Positions 1 to 7,546 of a stretch of 34,241 nucleotides of DNA are shown piece by piece (the stretch's first letter is position 1; each line of letters opens with the position of its first letter). The DNA is taken from assembly GCA_036559965.1 (NCBI GenBank), contig DATBSD010000042.1:1-34241 (forward strand), read 5' to 3'. A program made the position numbers and the translations under genes. The notes under the pieces were generated by a model. It was given only the letters and a program-made list of their open reading frames with translations. It was not told the DNA's origin and searched no databases. The stretch is from CSP1-4 sp036559965. GTDB taxonomy: Bacteria > Chloroflexota > Limnocylindria > Limnocylindrales > CSP1-4.

Positions 1-1
1 C

Positions 2-985
2 GACGACCCGCACGTGGCGCGCATGGCGCGCACGTGCCACGGCCGCATCGTCTACTTCTCGATGGCCACCGACCGCGAGCAGGACGGCTGGCTGCGGGTC
101 GATTCGCACTGTGGTCGGGGTGGTGCGGCGATCGTGCTCCAGGAGACGGACGAGGGCGAGCTCGTCGTGTTGCGCCACGGGCCGCGCATCATGCCGCTCC
201 TCCACACGCACCTCATCCCGGCCACGTTCGGCGGTCGGGCCCGAATGAACGTCGCCAATGCGCTCGCTGCCGCGGCGGCCGCGTGGGCATCGGGCGCCCA
301 CATGCACGACATCCGACAGGGCCTGCGGACCTTCTCGACCTCCTTCTTCCAGGCGCCCGGGCGGCTGAACATGATCGAGATGAACGGCTACCGCGTGATC
401 ATCGACTACTGCCACAACGTCGACGGCATGCGTCGCCTGACCGAGTTCGTCGACGCGCTGATGGTCGGCGATGAGCCCGCCAAGCGGGTGCGCGGCCGTG
501 CCCGTGCGAGCGACGGGGCCAAGGCGGGCAACGGCGTCGGGAAGGGTGGCAGCGGCGCCCGCGGCGACGCCCAGCCGCCGGCTCGGACCGGCCGGGCGCT
601 CGGCGTCATCGGCATCCCGGGCGACCGGCCCGACGGCGATCAGAAGGACTACGGCCGCGTGGCCGCCGGCTCGTTCGATCGCATCTACGTCCGCGAAGAT
701 CGCAACCGGCGCGGCCGCGAGCCCGGCGAGACCGCGGCCAACGTGCTCGCCGGAGTCGCCGCGGCGACGAAAGCGGGCAAGGGCCGGACCGAGATGGCGG
801 AGCCGGTGCTCGACGAGATGGACGCCACCCGACGGGCGCTGGCAGAGGCGCGACCGGGCGACCTCATCGTCGTGTGTGCCGACGACGCGGCGGGCGTCTA
901 CCAGGAGGCGATGGGGCTCAATCGTGCGCCGCGTCGGGCCACGGCCATCGTGGCGCCCGGCGAGATGGCTGTTCCGGAGGGCTGA
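2..985 (+). CDS. cphA: Cyanophycin synthetase-like protein, C-terminal Mur-ligase part (partial, 5' end outside window)
   Basis: The frame is open from the first base of the window, so the true start lies upstream and only about 327 residues are visible. The visible part matches the end of a CphA-type Mur ligase: a DDPHVARMA stretch that corresponds to the NADDP motif, then GRARMNVANALAAAAAAW, PGRLNMIEMNGYRVIIDYCHN and a GIPGDRPD motif near the end, all features of the Mur central/C-terminal domains. In the family the enzyme builds the Asp-Arg storage polymer cyanophycin with an ATP-grasp domain (Asp addition) and a Mur domain (Arg addition); the ATP-grasp part would be upstream and cannot be seen. 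A Gly/Ala/Arg/Lys-rich low-complexity insert of about 45 residues (around 485-600) separates FVDALM from the GIPGDR motif. It points towards a second CphA-like gene on the other strand. Confidence 0.85.
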   Translation, partial: DDPHVARMARTCHGRIVYFSMATDREQDGWLRVDSHCGRGGAAIVLQETDEGELVVLRHGPRIMPLLHTHLIPATFGGRARMNVANALAAAAAAWASGAHMHDIRQGLRTFSTSFFQAPGRLNMIEMNGYRVIIDYCHNVDGMRRLTEFVDALMVGDEPAKRVRGRARASDGAKAGNGVGKGGSGARGDAQPPARTGRALGVIGIPGDRPDGDQKDYGRVAAGSFDRIYVREDRNRRGREPGETAANVLAGVAAATKAGKGRTEMAEPVLDEMDATRRALAEARPGDLIVVCADDAAGVYQEAMGLNRAPRRATAIVAPGEMAVPEG

Positions 986-994
986 CCCGCTGCG

Positions 995-1090
995 TCAGGC
1001 CTTGGGCATGTTCCGCTGGACGGTGCGCATGATCCAAAGGATCTCGAGCGCCCCGATGACGACCAGGACGACGCCGACGATGCTCTCCAC
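995..1090 (-). CDS. 31-aa single-span membrane peptide
   Basis: A short frame with a GTG start reads V-E-S-I-V-G-V-V-L-V-V-I-G-A-L then EILWIMRTVQRNMPKA, stop TGA. It has one hydrophobic helix (residues about 4-21) followed by a short basic tail, so it should be an inner-membrane microprotein with the tail in the cytoplasm. Support comes from a good Shine-Dalgarno GGAGG five bases before the GTG and from non-random hydrophobicity in an otherwise Arg-rich reverse frame. It lies between the two CphA-like genes, on the same strand as and about 80 bp beyond the stop of the second, so it may be the last gene of that transcript. No function is recognised. Confidence 0.6.
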   Translation of the reverse strand: MESIVGVVLVVIGALEILWIMRTVQRNMPKA

Positions 1091-1168
1091 GTGTCCCTCC
1101 AGTCCGTCGGCACCGGACGCCGACCGATGGCGCCATCTTGCGCCCCACCAGGAGGTCGCCGCAAGCCT

Positions 1169-2977
1169 TCACGTCCCACGATAGGGACGACCCTGGAGGC
1201 GCGGCATGAGCTCGGGCAGGTCGACGGTGGGGTCGACGGGCCGAGCGCCGAGCTCCTTGAGCAGCGCCTCGACGCCATCGCGATCCTCGTGGCACATGAT
1301 GGCCACGACCTCGCCGCCGTTGGCGCTGCTCCCCGTCGTCGGTGTCGGGCGGCCGTCGGCGCCATTGAGCACGGCTCCGAGGGCGGCTGCCTCGCTCTCG
1401 TAGACGGGCACCTGGCGCGGATCGACCCCGGCGTCGGCCAGACCGGCCTGGAACTCACCGACGACCGATTCCGGCGTCCGGCCGCGCAGGTAGCCGAGCG
1501 TCTGCTTGATGACCACGCGATCGGCCCGCCCGCCGGCCAGCCGGCCGATGCCGCGCAGGGTGTCGTCGGGTCGGTCACCCGCTGTGCCGATGATGAGCGT
1601 CACCGGTCGCGTCCGACCGGCCGCCCCGGCGGCGATGCCGTGCGCGACATCGAGCAGGACGTTGACGCCGGCCTCGTTGTGGGCGAAGTCGACGATGACG
1701 ACACGATCACGGAGCCGGTAGAGGTTCAGGCGGCCGGGAGTCTGGTCGGGGCCTGGCTGGAAGCTGCGCAGGCCATCGGCCACGGCCGAGACCGGAGCAC
1801 CCAGCGCCATCGCGCCGGCGGCGGCCGCCAGCGCGTTGGCGACGTTGTGGCTGGCCAGACCGAAGAGCGTGGAGGGCACCTCGGCGATGGCGACGACCGG
1901 CTGGGAGTCGCTGCCGGCTCGGGCGACGATCCAGTCCCCGTCCACGAGCACGGCCCGGCCGCCTCTCGCAAGGTGGCGCGCCACGGTCCGCCCGGGCCGT
2001 CTGGCGGTCGAGAACCAGGTCACCGGCGCGCGTACGCGGCGTGCCTGGTCGGCGACCAGAGGATCATCGGCGTTGAGCACCACCTGACCGGTCGTGTTCG
2101 TGATGCGCGCCACGACCGACTTGACCTCGGCCAGCTCGGGCAGCGTATGGATGCCTTGCAGGTCGAGGTGGTCGGAGCTCACGTTCGTGAGCACGCTCGC
2201 CTCGTTCGACTCGTAGCCCATGCCACGCAGCAGGATGCCGCCGCGCGCCGTCTCGAGGACGGCGACGTCGATGTCCGACCGATCGAGGATCTGCTTCGCG
2301 CCGCTCGGCCCGGTCCAGTCCCCGGCGTCAACGAGCCGGCCGTCGACGATGACGCCGTCGGACGTCGTCGTTCCTACTCGGCGCCCAGCCGCCCGGAGGA
2401 TGGCCGCGATCATGCGCGTCGTGGTCGTCTTGCCGTTCGTGCCGCTGATGCTCACGATGGGCACGCGCCGATCGGCATCGCGCAACCAGGCGGGCGGCGT
2501 GTCGCCCGCGGCACGGATGCGGGCGAGGGCGCGGGTGGCGGTGCGGCTGCGCGGGACGTGTGTCGTCGGCGGCAGGCCGCGCTCGCAGCAGCGCCAGGCG
2601 CCTTCGGCGATCTCCAGCGCGCGCTCGTGCTCGCGCCAGGGGAAGGCCACGATCCAGCCGCCGGGCTCGCCCGTGCGGTGGATGGTGACCGGCACCCGCC
2701 GTCGGTTCCGCCGCTCCCGACCGGGCGGCTCGTCCGCCAGCCAGGCATCGGCGTGGCTGAGCCGATGGAAGCGACGGATCCAGGCCGCCAGGTCGCGCAC
2801 CACGCCGGGCGCGGCGCGCGCGCCGACCGGGCGGCCGAGCTCGACGACCGCGTGGGCGCCGGGCTGGCGCTGCCCGAACCATGATCGGCGCCGTCCGACG
2901 GCGACCTCGATCTTGACGGTCGGCTCGAGTCGATAGAGGTTGGGGCCCTCGAGGAGCCGGATCTCGATGAGGCGCAC
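1169..2977 (-). CDS. CphA-like Mur ligase lacking ATP-grasp domain
   Basis: A 602-aa protein. Residues 1-25 (RLIEIRLLEGPNL) match the start of the cyanophycin synthetase N-domain, and about 95-135 match the end of that domain. It then passes straight to a Mur ligase: GTNGKTTT P-loop at 179-186, ETARGG at 242-247, TNVSSDHLDLQG, NADDP at 302-306, SHNVANALAAAAG, PGRLNLYRLRDRVVIVDFAHN, and a GTAGDRPDD motif. The ATP-grasp domain that sits between these parts in CphA1 is absent. Family knowledge says the Mur part ligates an amino acid (Arg in cyanophycin) to an acyl-phosphate-activated side chain; the substrate here is unknown. The GTG start at 2977 is chosen because the N-domain homology begins there and a TATACT box lies 9 nt upstream; longer upstream frames would run antisense through the peptidase gene. 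Lys/Asp polymer or peptide ligation is inference. Confidence 0.85.
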   Translation of the reverse strand: MRLIEIRLLEGPNLYRLEPTVKIEVAVGRRRSWFGQRQPGAHAVVELGRPVGARAAPGVVRDLAAWIRRFHRLSHADAWLADEPPGRERRNRRRVPVTIHRTGEPGGWIVAFPWREHERALEIAEGAWRCCERGLPPTTHVPRSRTATRALARIRAAGDTPPAWLRDADRRVPIVSISGTNGKTTTTRMIAAILRAAGRRVGTTTSDGVIVDGRLVDAGDWTGPSGAKQILDRSDIDVAVLETARGGILLRGMGYESNEASVLTNVSSDHLDLQGIHTLPELAEVKSVVARITNTTGQVVLNADDPLVADQARRVRAPVTWFSTARRPGRTVARHLARGGRAVLVDGDWIVARAGSDSQPVVAIAEVPSTLFGLASHNVANALAAAAGAMALGAPVSAVADGLRSFQPGPDQTPGRLNLYRLRDRVVIVDFAHNEAGVNVLLDVAHGIAAGAAGRTRPVTLIIGTAGDRPDDTLRGIGRLAGGRADRVVIKQTLGYLRGRTPESVVGEFQAGLADAGVDPRQVPVYESEAAALGAVLNGADGRPTPTTGSSANGGEVVAIMCHEDRDGVEALLKELGARPVDPTVDLPELMPRLQGRPYRGT

Positions 2978-2986
2978 GGTCGCCGG

Positions 2987-2992
2987 AGTATA
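2987..2992 (-). promoter_or_regulatory. -10 box (TATACT) for CphA-like ligase
   Basis: TATACT on the minus strand, 9 nt before the GTG start at 2977. No Shine-Dalgarno lies between, which suggests a leaderless or near-leaderless mRNA. No clear -35 was seen. It sits back to back with the divergent box at 3010-3015. Confidence 0.5.
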
Positions 2993-3009
2993 GGTGGCGG
3001 CCGCTGCCG

Positions 3010-3015
3010 TAGACT
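3010..3015 (+). promoter_or_regulatory. -10 box (TAGACT) for M20 peptidase
   Basis: TAGACT lies 8 nt before the ATG at 3024. The same hexamer lies 7 nt before the tRNA-Leu gene at 30694, so transcription probably starts at or next to the start codon. No SD is visible. Confidence 0.5.
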
Positions 3016-3023
3016 GCCCGCCG

Positions 3024-4298
3024 ATGCCCTCCACGACCGCCGCTGGAACGACTCGCGCCGACGGTGACGGACGCCAGGACGTGACGCGGCTGGTCGCCGT
3101 CCGCTCGGCCGTCGAAGGCGCCCTGCCGCGCTTCCTGGGCGAGCTCGCCAGGCTCGTGAACATCGACTGCGGCTCGTACACACGCGACGGTGTCAACGAG
3201 GTCGCGACGTGGGTCGCGGCGGCGCTCGCGGAGCTCGGCGCGACCGTCGACCGCCGACGGGACCCATCCGGCCGGCTGGGTGACACGGTCGTGGCCACGT
3301 TCGAGCGCGATCGATCGGGTCCGCGGCTGCTGCTCATCGGCCACATGGACACGGTCTTCGATCCTGGCACGGCGGCCGCCCGTCCCTTCCGCGTCGCGGA
3401 TGGTATCGCGACCGGGCCCGGCGTGACGGACATGAAAGGCGGCCTCCTGGCCGGCCTGCACGCCCTGGCCGCGCTGCGGGCGACGGCCGCAGACGCGGCC
3501 GATTGGCTGCCCGTCGGGCGGCTCGTGTTCATCGCCAACCCGGACGAGGAGATCGGCTCGCCCTCGAGCACGCCGCACATCCGTGCCGCGGCGCTCGAGT
3601 CGGACGTGGCGTTGGTGCTCGAGTGCGCGCGCCAGAACGGCGACATCGTGAGCGCGCGCAAGGGCATCGTCGACCTGCGGCTGACCTACCATGGCCGTGC
3701 CGCCCATGCCGGCGTCGAGCCGGAGAAGGGCCGCAACGCCCTGCTCGCCGCCGCGCACCAGGTCGTCGCCCTGCAGGCGCTCAACGGACGCTGGCCGGGC
3801 GTGACCGTCAACGTCGGCGTCGTGCGTGGCGGGACGCGGCCCAACGTCGTCCCCGAGTCGGCCGTCGTGGAAGTCGACCTGCGCAGCCCGACTCGCGCCG
3901 ACCTCGAGGCCGCCGAGGCCGAGGTCCGGGCGATCGCCGCGTCGAGCCACGTGCCCGACGTGACGACGACGATCGAGGAGATGGGCCGCCATTGGCCGAT
4001 GGAGCGCCTGCCGGCCGCCGAGCCGCTCATCGCTGCGGCCGTTGCCATCGCAGCGCGGCTCGGATTCGAGCTCCATGACGCGTCGACCGGCGGCGCCTCG
4101 GACGCCAACACGACGGCCGGGCTGGGCGTGCCCTCGCTCGACGGCCTGGGTCCCGTCGGCGGCAACGACCACGCACCCGGGGAGTACCTCGAGGTCGCCT
4201 CGATCGTGCCGCGCACGACGCTCCTGGCGCTGCTCATCGAGTCCATCGGGGCGTCGGATCCGCCACGCACCGGCGGTCCCTCGGCCGCCCGAAGGTAG
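3024..4298 (+). CDS. M20 family metallopeptidase (glutamate carboxypeptidase/ArgE-DapE type)
   Basis: A 424-aa cytoplasmic di-zinc hydrolase with no signal peptide. The metal-site motifs are complete: GHMDTV (His107, Asp109), GVTDMKGG (Asp136), PDEEIGS (Glu175 catalytic base, Glu176 metal), LVLECA (the third acidic ligand), and GNDHAPGEYL near the end (last His). The lid domain motif HGRAAHAGVEPEKGRNA holds the dimer-interface His. The pattern is closest to carboxypeptidase G2-like M20A enzymes, which remove C-terminal or linked acidic amino acids. The start at ATG 3024 is preferred over 2994 because a TAGACT box ends 8 nt upstream. It is divergent from a CphA-like ligase, so a role in processing amino-acid polymers or dipeptides is possible but is only inference from context. 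Confidence 0.9.
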   Translation: MPSTTAAGTTRADGDGRQDVTRLVAVRSAVEGALPRFLGELARLVNIDCGSYTRDGVNEVATWVAAALAELGATVDRRRDPSGRLGDTVVATFERDRSGPRLLLIGHMDTVFDPGTAAARPFRVADGIATGPGVTDMKGGLLAGLHALAALRATAADAADWLPVGRLVFIANPDEEIGSPSSTPHIRAAALESDVALVLECARQNGDIVSARKGIVDLRLTYHGRAAHAGVEPEKGRNALLAAAHQVVALQALNGRWPGVTVNVGVVRGGTRPNVVPESAVVEVDLRSPTRADLEAAEAEVRAIAASSHVPDVTTTIEEMGRHWPMERLPAAEPLIAAAVAIAARLGFELHDASTGGASDANTTAGLGVPSLDGLGPVGGNDHAPGEYLEVASIVPRTTLLALLIESIGASDPPRTGGPSAARR

Positions 4299-4299
4299 C

Positions 4300-4632
4300 T
4301 CAGCCGCCCAGGAGCCGCACGATGGCGACGATGAGCACCGCCGCCAGGATGCCCAGGAAGACGTTCCGTCGCCAGCGCACGATGACGACGCCGATGACGA
4401 CGCCGACGAGCTCGATGCCCACGTTCAACTGCTGGCCGGCGGGCTCGACGCTGACGACGAGGATGGCCACGGCCGCCAGCGCCGCAAGCACCGCCGGGCC
4501 GACGAGGCGCAGGTACTCGGTCGCGAGGGTCGGCAGGCGGTCGAAGCCGGGCGCCAGCAGGGCGACCGCGCGCCAGGGATAGGTCACCGCGCCCATGAGC
4601 AGCGCGAGGATGACCAGATCGTCGGTCATCAC
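4300..4632 (-). CDS. azlD: AzlD-family branched-chain amino acid transport subunit
   Basis: A 110-aa protein, almost all hydrophobic, with four predicted helices: DLVILALLMGAVTYPWRA, VGPAVLAALAAVAILVV, IELVGVVIGVVIVRW and FLGILAAVLIVAIVRLL. The TYPWR motif and length are typical of AzlD, the small partner of AzlC in an exporter of branched-chain amino acids and analogues. GTG at 4632 or the ATG next to it at 4629 can start it; both overlap the azlC stop (TGA at 4631-4629), which implies translational coupling. It converges with the M20 gene with only one base between the stops. Confidence 0.88.
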   Translation of the reverse strand: MMTDDLVILALLMGAVTYPWRAVALLAPGFDRLPTLATEYLRLVGPAVLAALAAVAILVVSVEPAGQQLNVGIELVGVVIGVVIVRWRRNVFLGILAAVLIVAIVRLLGG

Positions 4633-5450
4633 TCGTCCAGCGAGGGGTGGGCGTGATGGCCGATGGGGCCGGGCGCGTAGTCCTCGGCCAGCTCCTGGTC
4701 GGACGGCGGGCTCGAGCGCGGGACGAGCAGCGCCACGGCCGGTGCCAGCAGGCCGCCGACGACGATGCCGGCCGACGGTCCGATGAGCAGCCCGGCGCCG
4801 ACCGCGAGCACGGCTCCGGCGACGGCAGCCACCAACTCACGGCGTCCGCTCACGAGGGAGGCGGCGATGCCGGCCATGGCAGCCGGGAAGACGATGTCGA
4901 TGCCGAAGCGGGACGGGTCCGGGATCGTCTGGCCGCCGATGAAGCCGATGAGGTTGGCGCCGATGAAGGTCGGCACGATGAACAGCGTGGCCAGCCAGTA
5001 GCCGGGCACATCGGCGCGCCCCACGCGCCGGAAGTGAGGCAGGGCAAGGCCGAACGTCTCGTCGGTCAGGACATGGGCCATGGCGGCGCGGGTGAGGCGA
5101 GGCCGTTCGGTCAGCCACGGCGCCAGCGCGGCCGAGTAGAGCACGTGCCGGGCGTTGAGGAGCGTCGTCAGGAGCACGATGGCCGCCCATGGCGCACCGC
5201 CGGTGATGAGGCCGATGGCCGCGAACTGGGCGGCGCCCGAGAGGACGAAGACGCTCATCGCCGCGACTTCGATGAGCGTGAAGCCGGCCGCCCGCGCAGC
5301 GAGGCCGTAGACGAGGCCGAACGCGACGGCCGAGACCGACAGCCCCGCGGCGTCGAGGATCAGGCGCCGTCGCGCCGCCCGCAGGTCGGCGCCGTCGGGA
5401 TCAGCGGAGGAAGGAGCGGCCGCAGTCGTCGCAGATGGTGTAGACGGCAT
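4629..5450 (-). CDS. azlC: AzlC-family branched-chain amino acid permease
   Basis: A 273-aa membrane protein of the AzlC/YgaZ family. Residues after about 30 carry the family features: AFGLVYGLAARAAGFTLIEV, MSVFVLSGAAQFAAIGL, LLNARHVLYSAALAPWL and HVLTDETFGLAL, with around seven or eight hydrophobic segments. It pairs with AzlD to export branched-chain amino acids or analogues. The ATG at 5450 lies inside the end of the upstream small gene (50-nt overlap); longer upstream frames are Arg-rich and antisense-like. No clear SD precedes it, so it may depend on translation of the upstream gene. The N-terminal 25 residues are Ala/Ser/Thr-rich and not conserved-looking, so a later start cannot be excluded. 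Confidence 0.88.
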   Translation of the reverse strand: MPSTPSATTAAAPSSADPDGADLRAARRRLILDAAGLSVSAVAFGLVYGLAARAAGFTLIEVAAMSVFVLSGAAQFAAIGLITGGAPWAAIVLLTTLLNARHVLYSAALAPWLTERPRLTRAAMAHVLTDETFGLALPHFRRVGRADVPGYWLATLFIVPTFIGANLIGFIGGQTIPDPSRFGIDIVFPAAMAGIAASLVSGRRELVAAVAGAVLAVGAGLLIGPSAGIVVGGLLAPAVALLVPRSSPPSDQELAEDYAPGPIGHHAHPSLDE

Positions 5451-5679
5451 GCCGTTCACGGGCGTGGCCGGCGGCATGGAGCCGCCCATCGAACTCGCCC
5501 GTCGGGCAGACCCAGACCCACCAGCGACCGCCGTCGTGCGGCTCGCCGAGCGGCGTGGCCTCGGCGGCGATCCGCTCCGCCAGCCCATCGAACGCCGCCA
5601 CGGCACGCTCGACGGCCGCCGCGCGCTCGGCCTCGGTCTCGCTGCCGTACGGGTAGTTCTGGGCCACGTTCGAGGTCAT
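5401..5679 (-). CDS. 92-aa uncharacterised protein with C-terminal CxxC
   Basis: MTSNVAQNYPYGSETEAERA begins an acidic helical region (about residues 15-45), followed by a WWVWVCPTGEFDGR segment and a C-terminal TICDDCGRSFLR knuckle. One CxxC pair plus an earlier Cys and two His residues could bind zinc. An SD-like GAGGAG is nine bases before the ATG, and a TATACT box lies about 95 bp upstream at 5780-5785. The 3' end overlaps azlC by 50 nt, so it is the first gene of a three-gene transcript with azlC and azlD. The family is not recognised. Confidence 0.65.
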   Translation of the reverse strand: MTSNVAQNYPYGSETEAERAAAVERAVAAFDGLAERIAAEATPLGEPHDGGRWWVWVCPTGEFDGRLHAAGHARERHAVYTICDDCGRSFLR

Positions 5680-5779
5680 GGTCCGGGGCTCCTCAGGGCG
5701 TGCTCGCAGGGAGCGGAGCAGCAAGGGCGGAGGTGGCCAGCCGCGGAGGTCGTGAGCGCGGCGCGACCGGCCGGTGGCG

Positions 5780-5785
5780 AGTATA
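5780..5785 (-). promoter_or_regulatory. Candidate -10 box (TATACT) for the CxxC protein-azlC-azlD transcript
   Basis: TATACT on the minus strand just upstream of the gamma-glutamyltransferase stop. Transcription would start near 5773 and give a leader of about 94 nt before the ATG at 5679. No consensus -35 was seen. Confidence 0.4.
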
Positions 5786-5792
5786 TCGCGCG

Positions 5793-7463
5793 TTACCAGA
5801 CGCCTGGTGCACCCTCGCTCCGGGGATCCGTGGCCGCCGCAAAGGCACTCGGCAGTGCGGTGTCGACGTCGTAGCGGAGCTCGATGGCGTGCGCGTGCCC
5901 GAGGCCTGCGTCGAAGGGTCGGCGGATGTCGACTCGGTGGCCCCGTTCCCGGAGGCCCGCGATGACGTCGGCGTGGTAGCGCGACTCGATGGCGGTCAGG
6001 TCCGGTGGCGCGTGGTGGTCGGGCATGTCGGCGGCCCAGCGTGGCGCCGCTACGGCCGTGGCGACATCGAGCCCACCGTCGACGAGGCCGCTCACGACCT
6101 GGGCGAAGACCTGTGGCTGGATCTCGCCGCCCATCGAGCCATGGACGACCCACGGCCGCCCATCGCGGAAGAGCATGCCCGGCGTGAGCGTGTGCATCGG
6201 CCGCTTGCCCGGCGCCAGGACGTTCATGTGGCTCGCATGGAGGCTGAACGAGGCGCCCCGGTTCTGGTAGCCGATGCCCGTCTCGGGATCGACCAGCCCC
6301 GAGCCGAAGCCGAGGTAGTTGGACTCGATGAGGCTGACGACACCGCCCCGACGATCCGCGGTCGCGAGGTAGACCGTGCCGCCGCCGGCCGGCCCGTCGA
6401 CCGCAGCGGCTGGCAGCCGAGCCCGTTGTCGATCGATGCCCGCCAGGAGCGCCTCGGCGCGAGCGTCAGAGAGCATCCCGTCGAGCGCGCCAGTCGCCAT
6501 CGCGTCGGCGTCGGTCAGCCAGCGTTCGCGCTCCGCGAGCGTGGCGCGGCCGGCCTCGAGCCCCATGTGGACCCAGTCCGCGTCTGCCACACCGTGCCCG
6601 TCGAACACGCTCGGCGGCGGCGCTTCGACCCGAGCCAGCACGTTGAGCAGCTGGAGCGCGATCGGTCCGCAGCTGTTGGGCGGATGGCTCGTCGCCTCGA
6701 CATCGCGGTAGCTCGTTCGGATGGGCGTCGTCCAGGTCGATGTGTGGCCGGCCAGGTCGTCGGCAGCGAGCGGCGAGCCGCGTGAGGCGAGATACGTCGC
6801 CGCCCGCGACGCCAGCGAACCCGTGTACGGGCTCGATGGGCCGTCTTCGGCAAGCCGTCGGAGGGTCGCCGCGAGACCGGGCACGACGACGATCTCGCCC
6901 TCCCGCCAGGCCCGGCCGTGCGCGCGAAAGGCACGCGCCCAGTCGGACGTGGCCCCGAAGACGGCCAGCGAGCGCTCCACGGCCGCGACCCACGACCAAC
7001 CGGCGGGGAAACCGCTGGCCAGCTCGATGGCCGGTGCCAGGAGGTCGGCCCACGAGAGGCGGCCGAAGCGGGCGTGGGCATCGCCCCACGATCGGATCGC
7101 GCCCGGCACGGTGACCGACCATGGCCCACGGACCGGCAGTCGGTCGCCGTTGGCGGCTCGCGCGGCGTCGAGCGTCGCCGCGGCGCCAGCGCGGCCGCTG
7201 CCGTTCAGGCCGTGCAGCTGGGTGCCGTCCCAGATGAGCCAGAACGCGTCGCCACCGAGGCCGCACCCGTGGGGTGCCACGACGGCCAGGACGGCGTTGG
7301 TGGCCACGGCCGCGTCCACGGCGTTGCCGCCCGCCCGCAGGACACCGATGCCGGCTTCGCTTGCCAGGCCGTGGGGACTGACGACGGCGCCGTATCGGCC
7401 GAAACGCGGGCGCAGCGGCGCGTCGACCGGGGCCCGCTCGACCGGCGCGAAGTGGTCTGGCAT
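5793..7463 (-). CDS. Gamma-glutamyltransferase family protein
   Basis: A 556-aa Ntn-hydrolase proenzyme. Family motifs include MVVSPHGLAS-type N-terminus (GAVVSPHGLASEAGI), GGNAVDAAVATNAVLAVVAPHGCGLGGDAF, and a likely autocleavage site DGPAGGG/TVYLATAD, where Thr363 would become the N-terminal nucleophile of the small subunit. Further signatures are SNYLGFGSGLVDPETGIGYQNRGASF and a TLTPGMLFRDGRPW region. These enzymes hydrolyse or transfer gamma-glutamyl groups (glutathione, or 7-ACA/polyglutamate relatives). No signal peptide is visible, so a cytoplasmic role is likely, closer to the YwrD-like branch than to secreted GGT. The start at 7463 is set by a TATCCT box 8 nt upstream; the longer frame to 7688 runs antisense to the next gene. 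Confidence 0.9.
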   Translation of the reverse strand: MPDHFAPVERAPVDAPLRPRFGRYGAVVSPHGLASEAGIGVLRAGGNAVDAAVATNAVLAVVAPHGCGLGGDAFWLIWDGTQLHGLNGSGRAGAAATLDAARAANGDRLPVRGPWSVTVPGAIRSWGDAHARFGRLSWADLLAPAIELASGFPAGWSWVAAVERSLAVFGATSDWARAFRAHGRAWREGEIVVVPGLAATLRRLAEDGPSSPYTGSLASRAATYLASRGSPLAADDLAGHTSTWTTPIRTSYRDVEATSHPPNSCGPIALQLLNVLARVEAPPPSVFDGHGVADADWVHMGLEAGRATLAERERWLTDADAMATGALDGMLSDARAEALLAGIDRQRARLPAAAVDGPAGGGTVYLATADRRGGVVSLIESNYLGFGSGLVDPETGIGYQNRGASFSLHASHMNVLAPGKRPMHTLTPGMLFRDGRPWVVHGSMGGEIQPQVFAQVVSGLVDGGLDVATAVAAPRWAADMPDHHAPPDLTAIESRYHADVIAGLRERGHRVDIRRPFDAGLGHAHAIELRYDVDTALPSAFAAATDPRSEGAPGVW

Positions 7464-7471
7464 GCGCGGCG

Positions 7472-7477
7472 AGGATA
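7472..7477 (-). promoter_or_regulatory. -10 box (TATCCT) for gamma-glutamyltransferase
   Basis: TATCCT on the minus strand, 8 nt before the ATG at 7463, with no SD between. Same spacing as the other leaderless-type starts in this window. Confidence 0.45.
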
Positions 7478-7546
7478 CGATGCCGCCACGCTGCCGGTGA
7501 TCGCCCGTCAGCGACCCATCGACGCCCAGGCGAGGCAGGGAGAGCC

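Noticed and set aside
1091..2884. 597-codon plus-strand open frame
   Set aside because: Antisense to the CphA-like ligase; Arg/Gly/Ala-rich with no family motif, typical of high-GC shadow frames.
4647..6785. 712-codon plus-strand open frame
   Set aside because: Runs antisense through azlC, the small CxxC gene and the GGT gene; low-complexity Arg/Gly/Asp composition.
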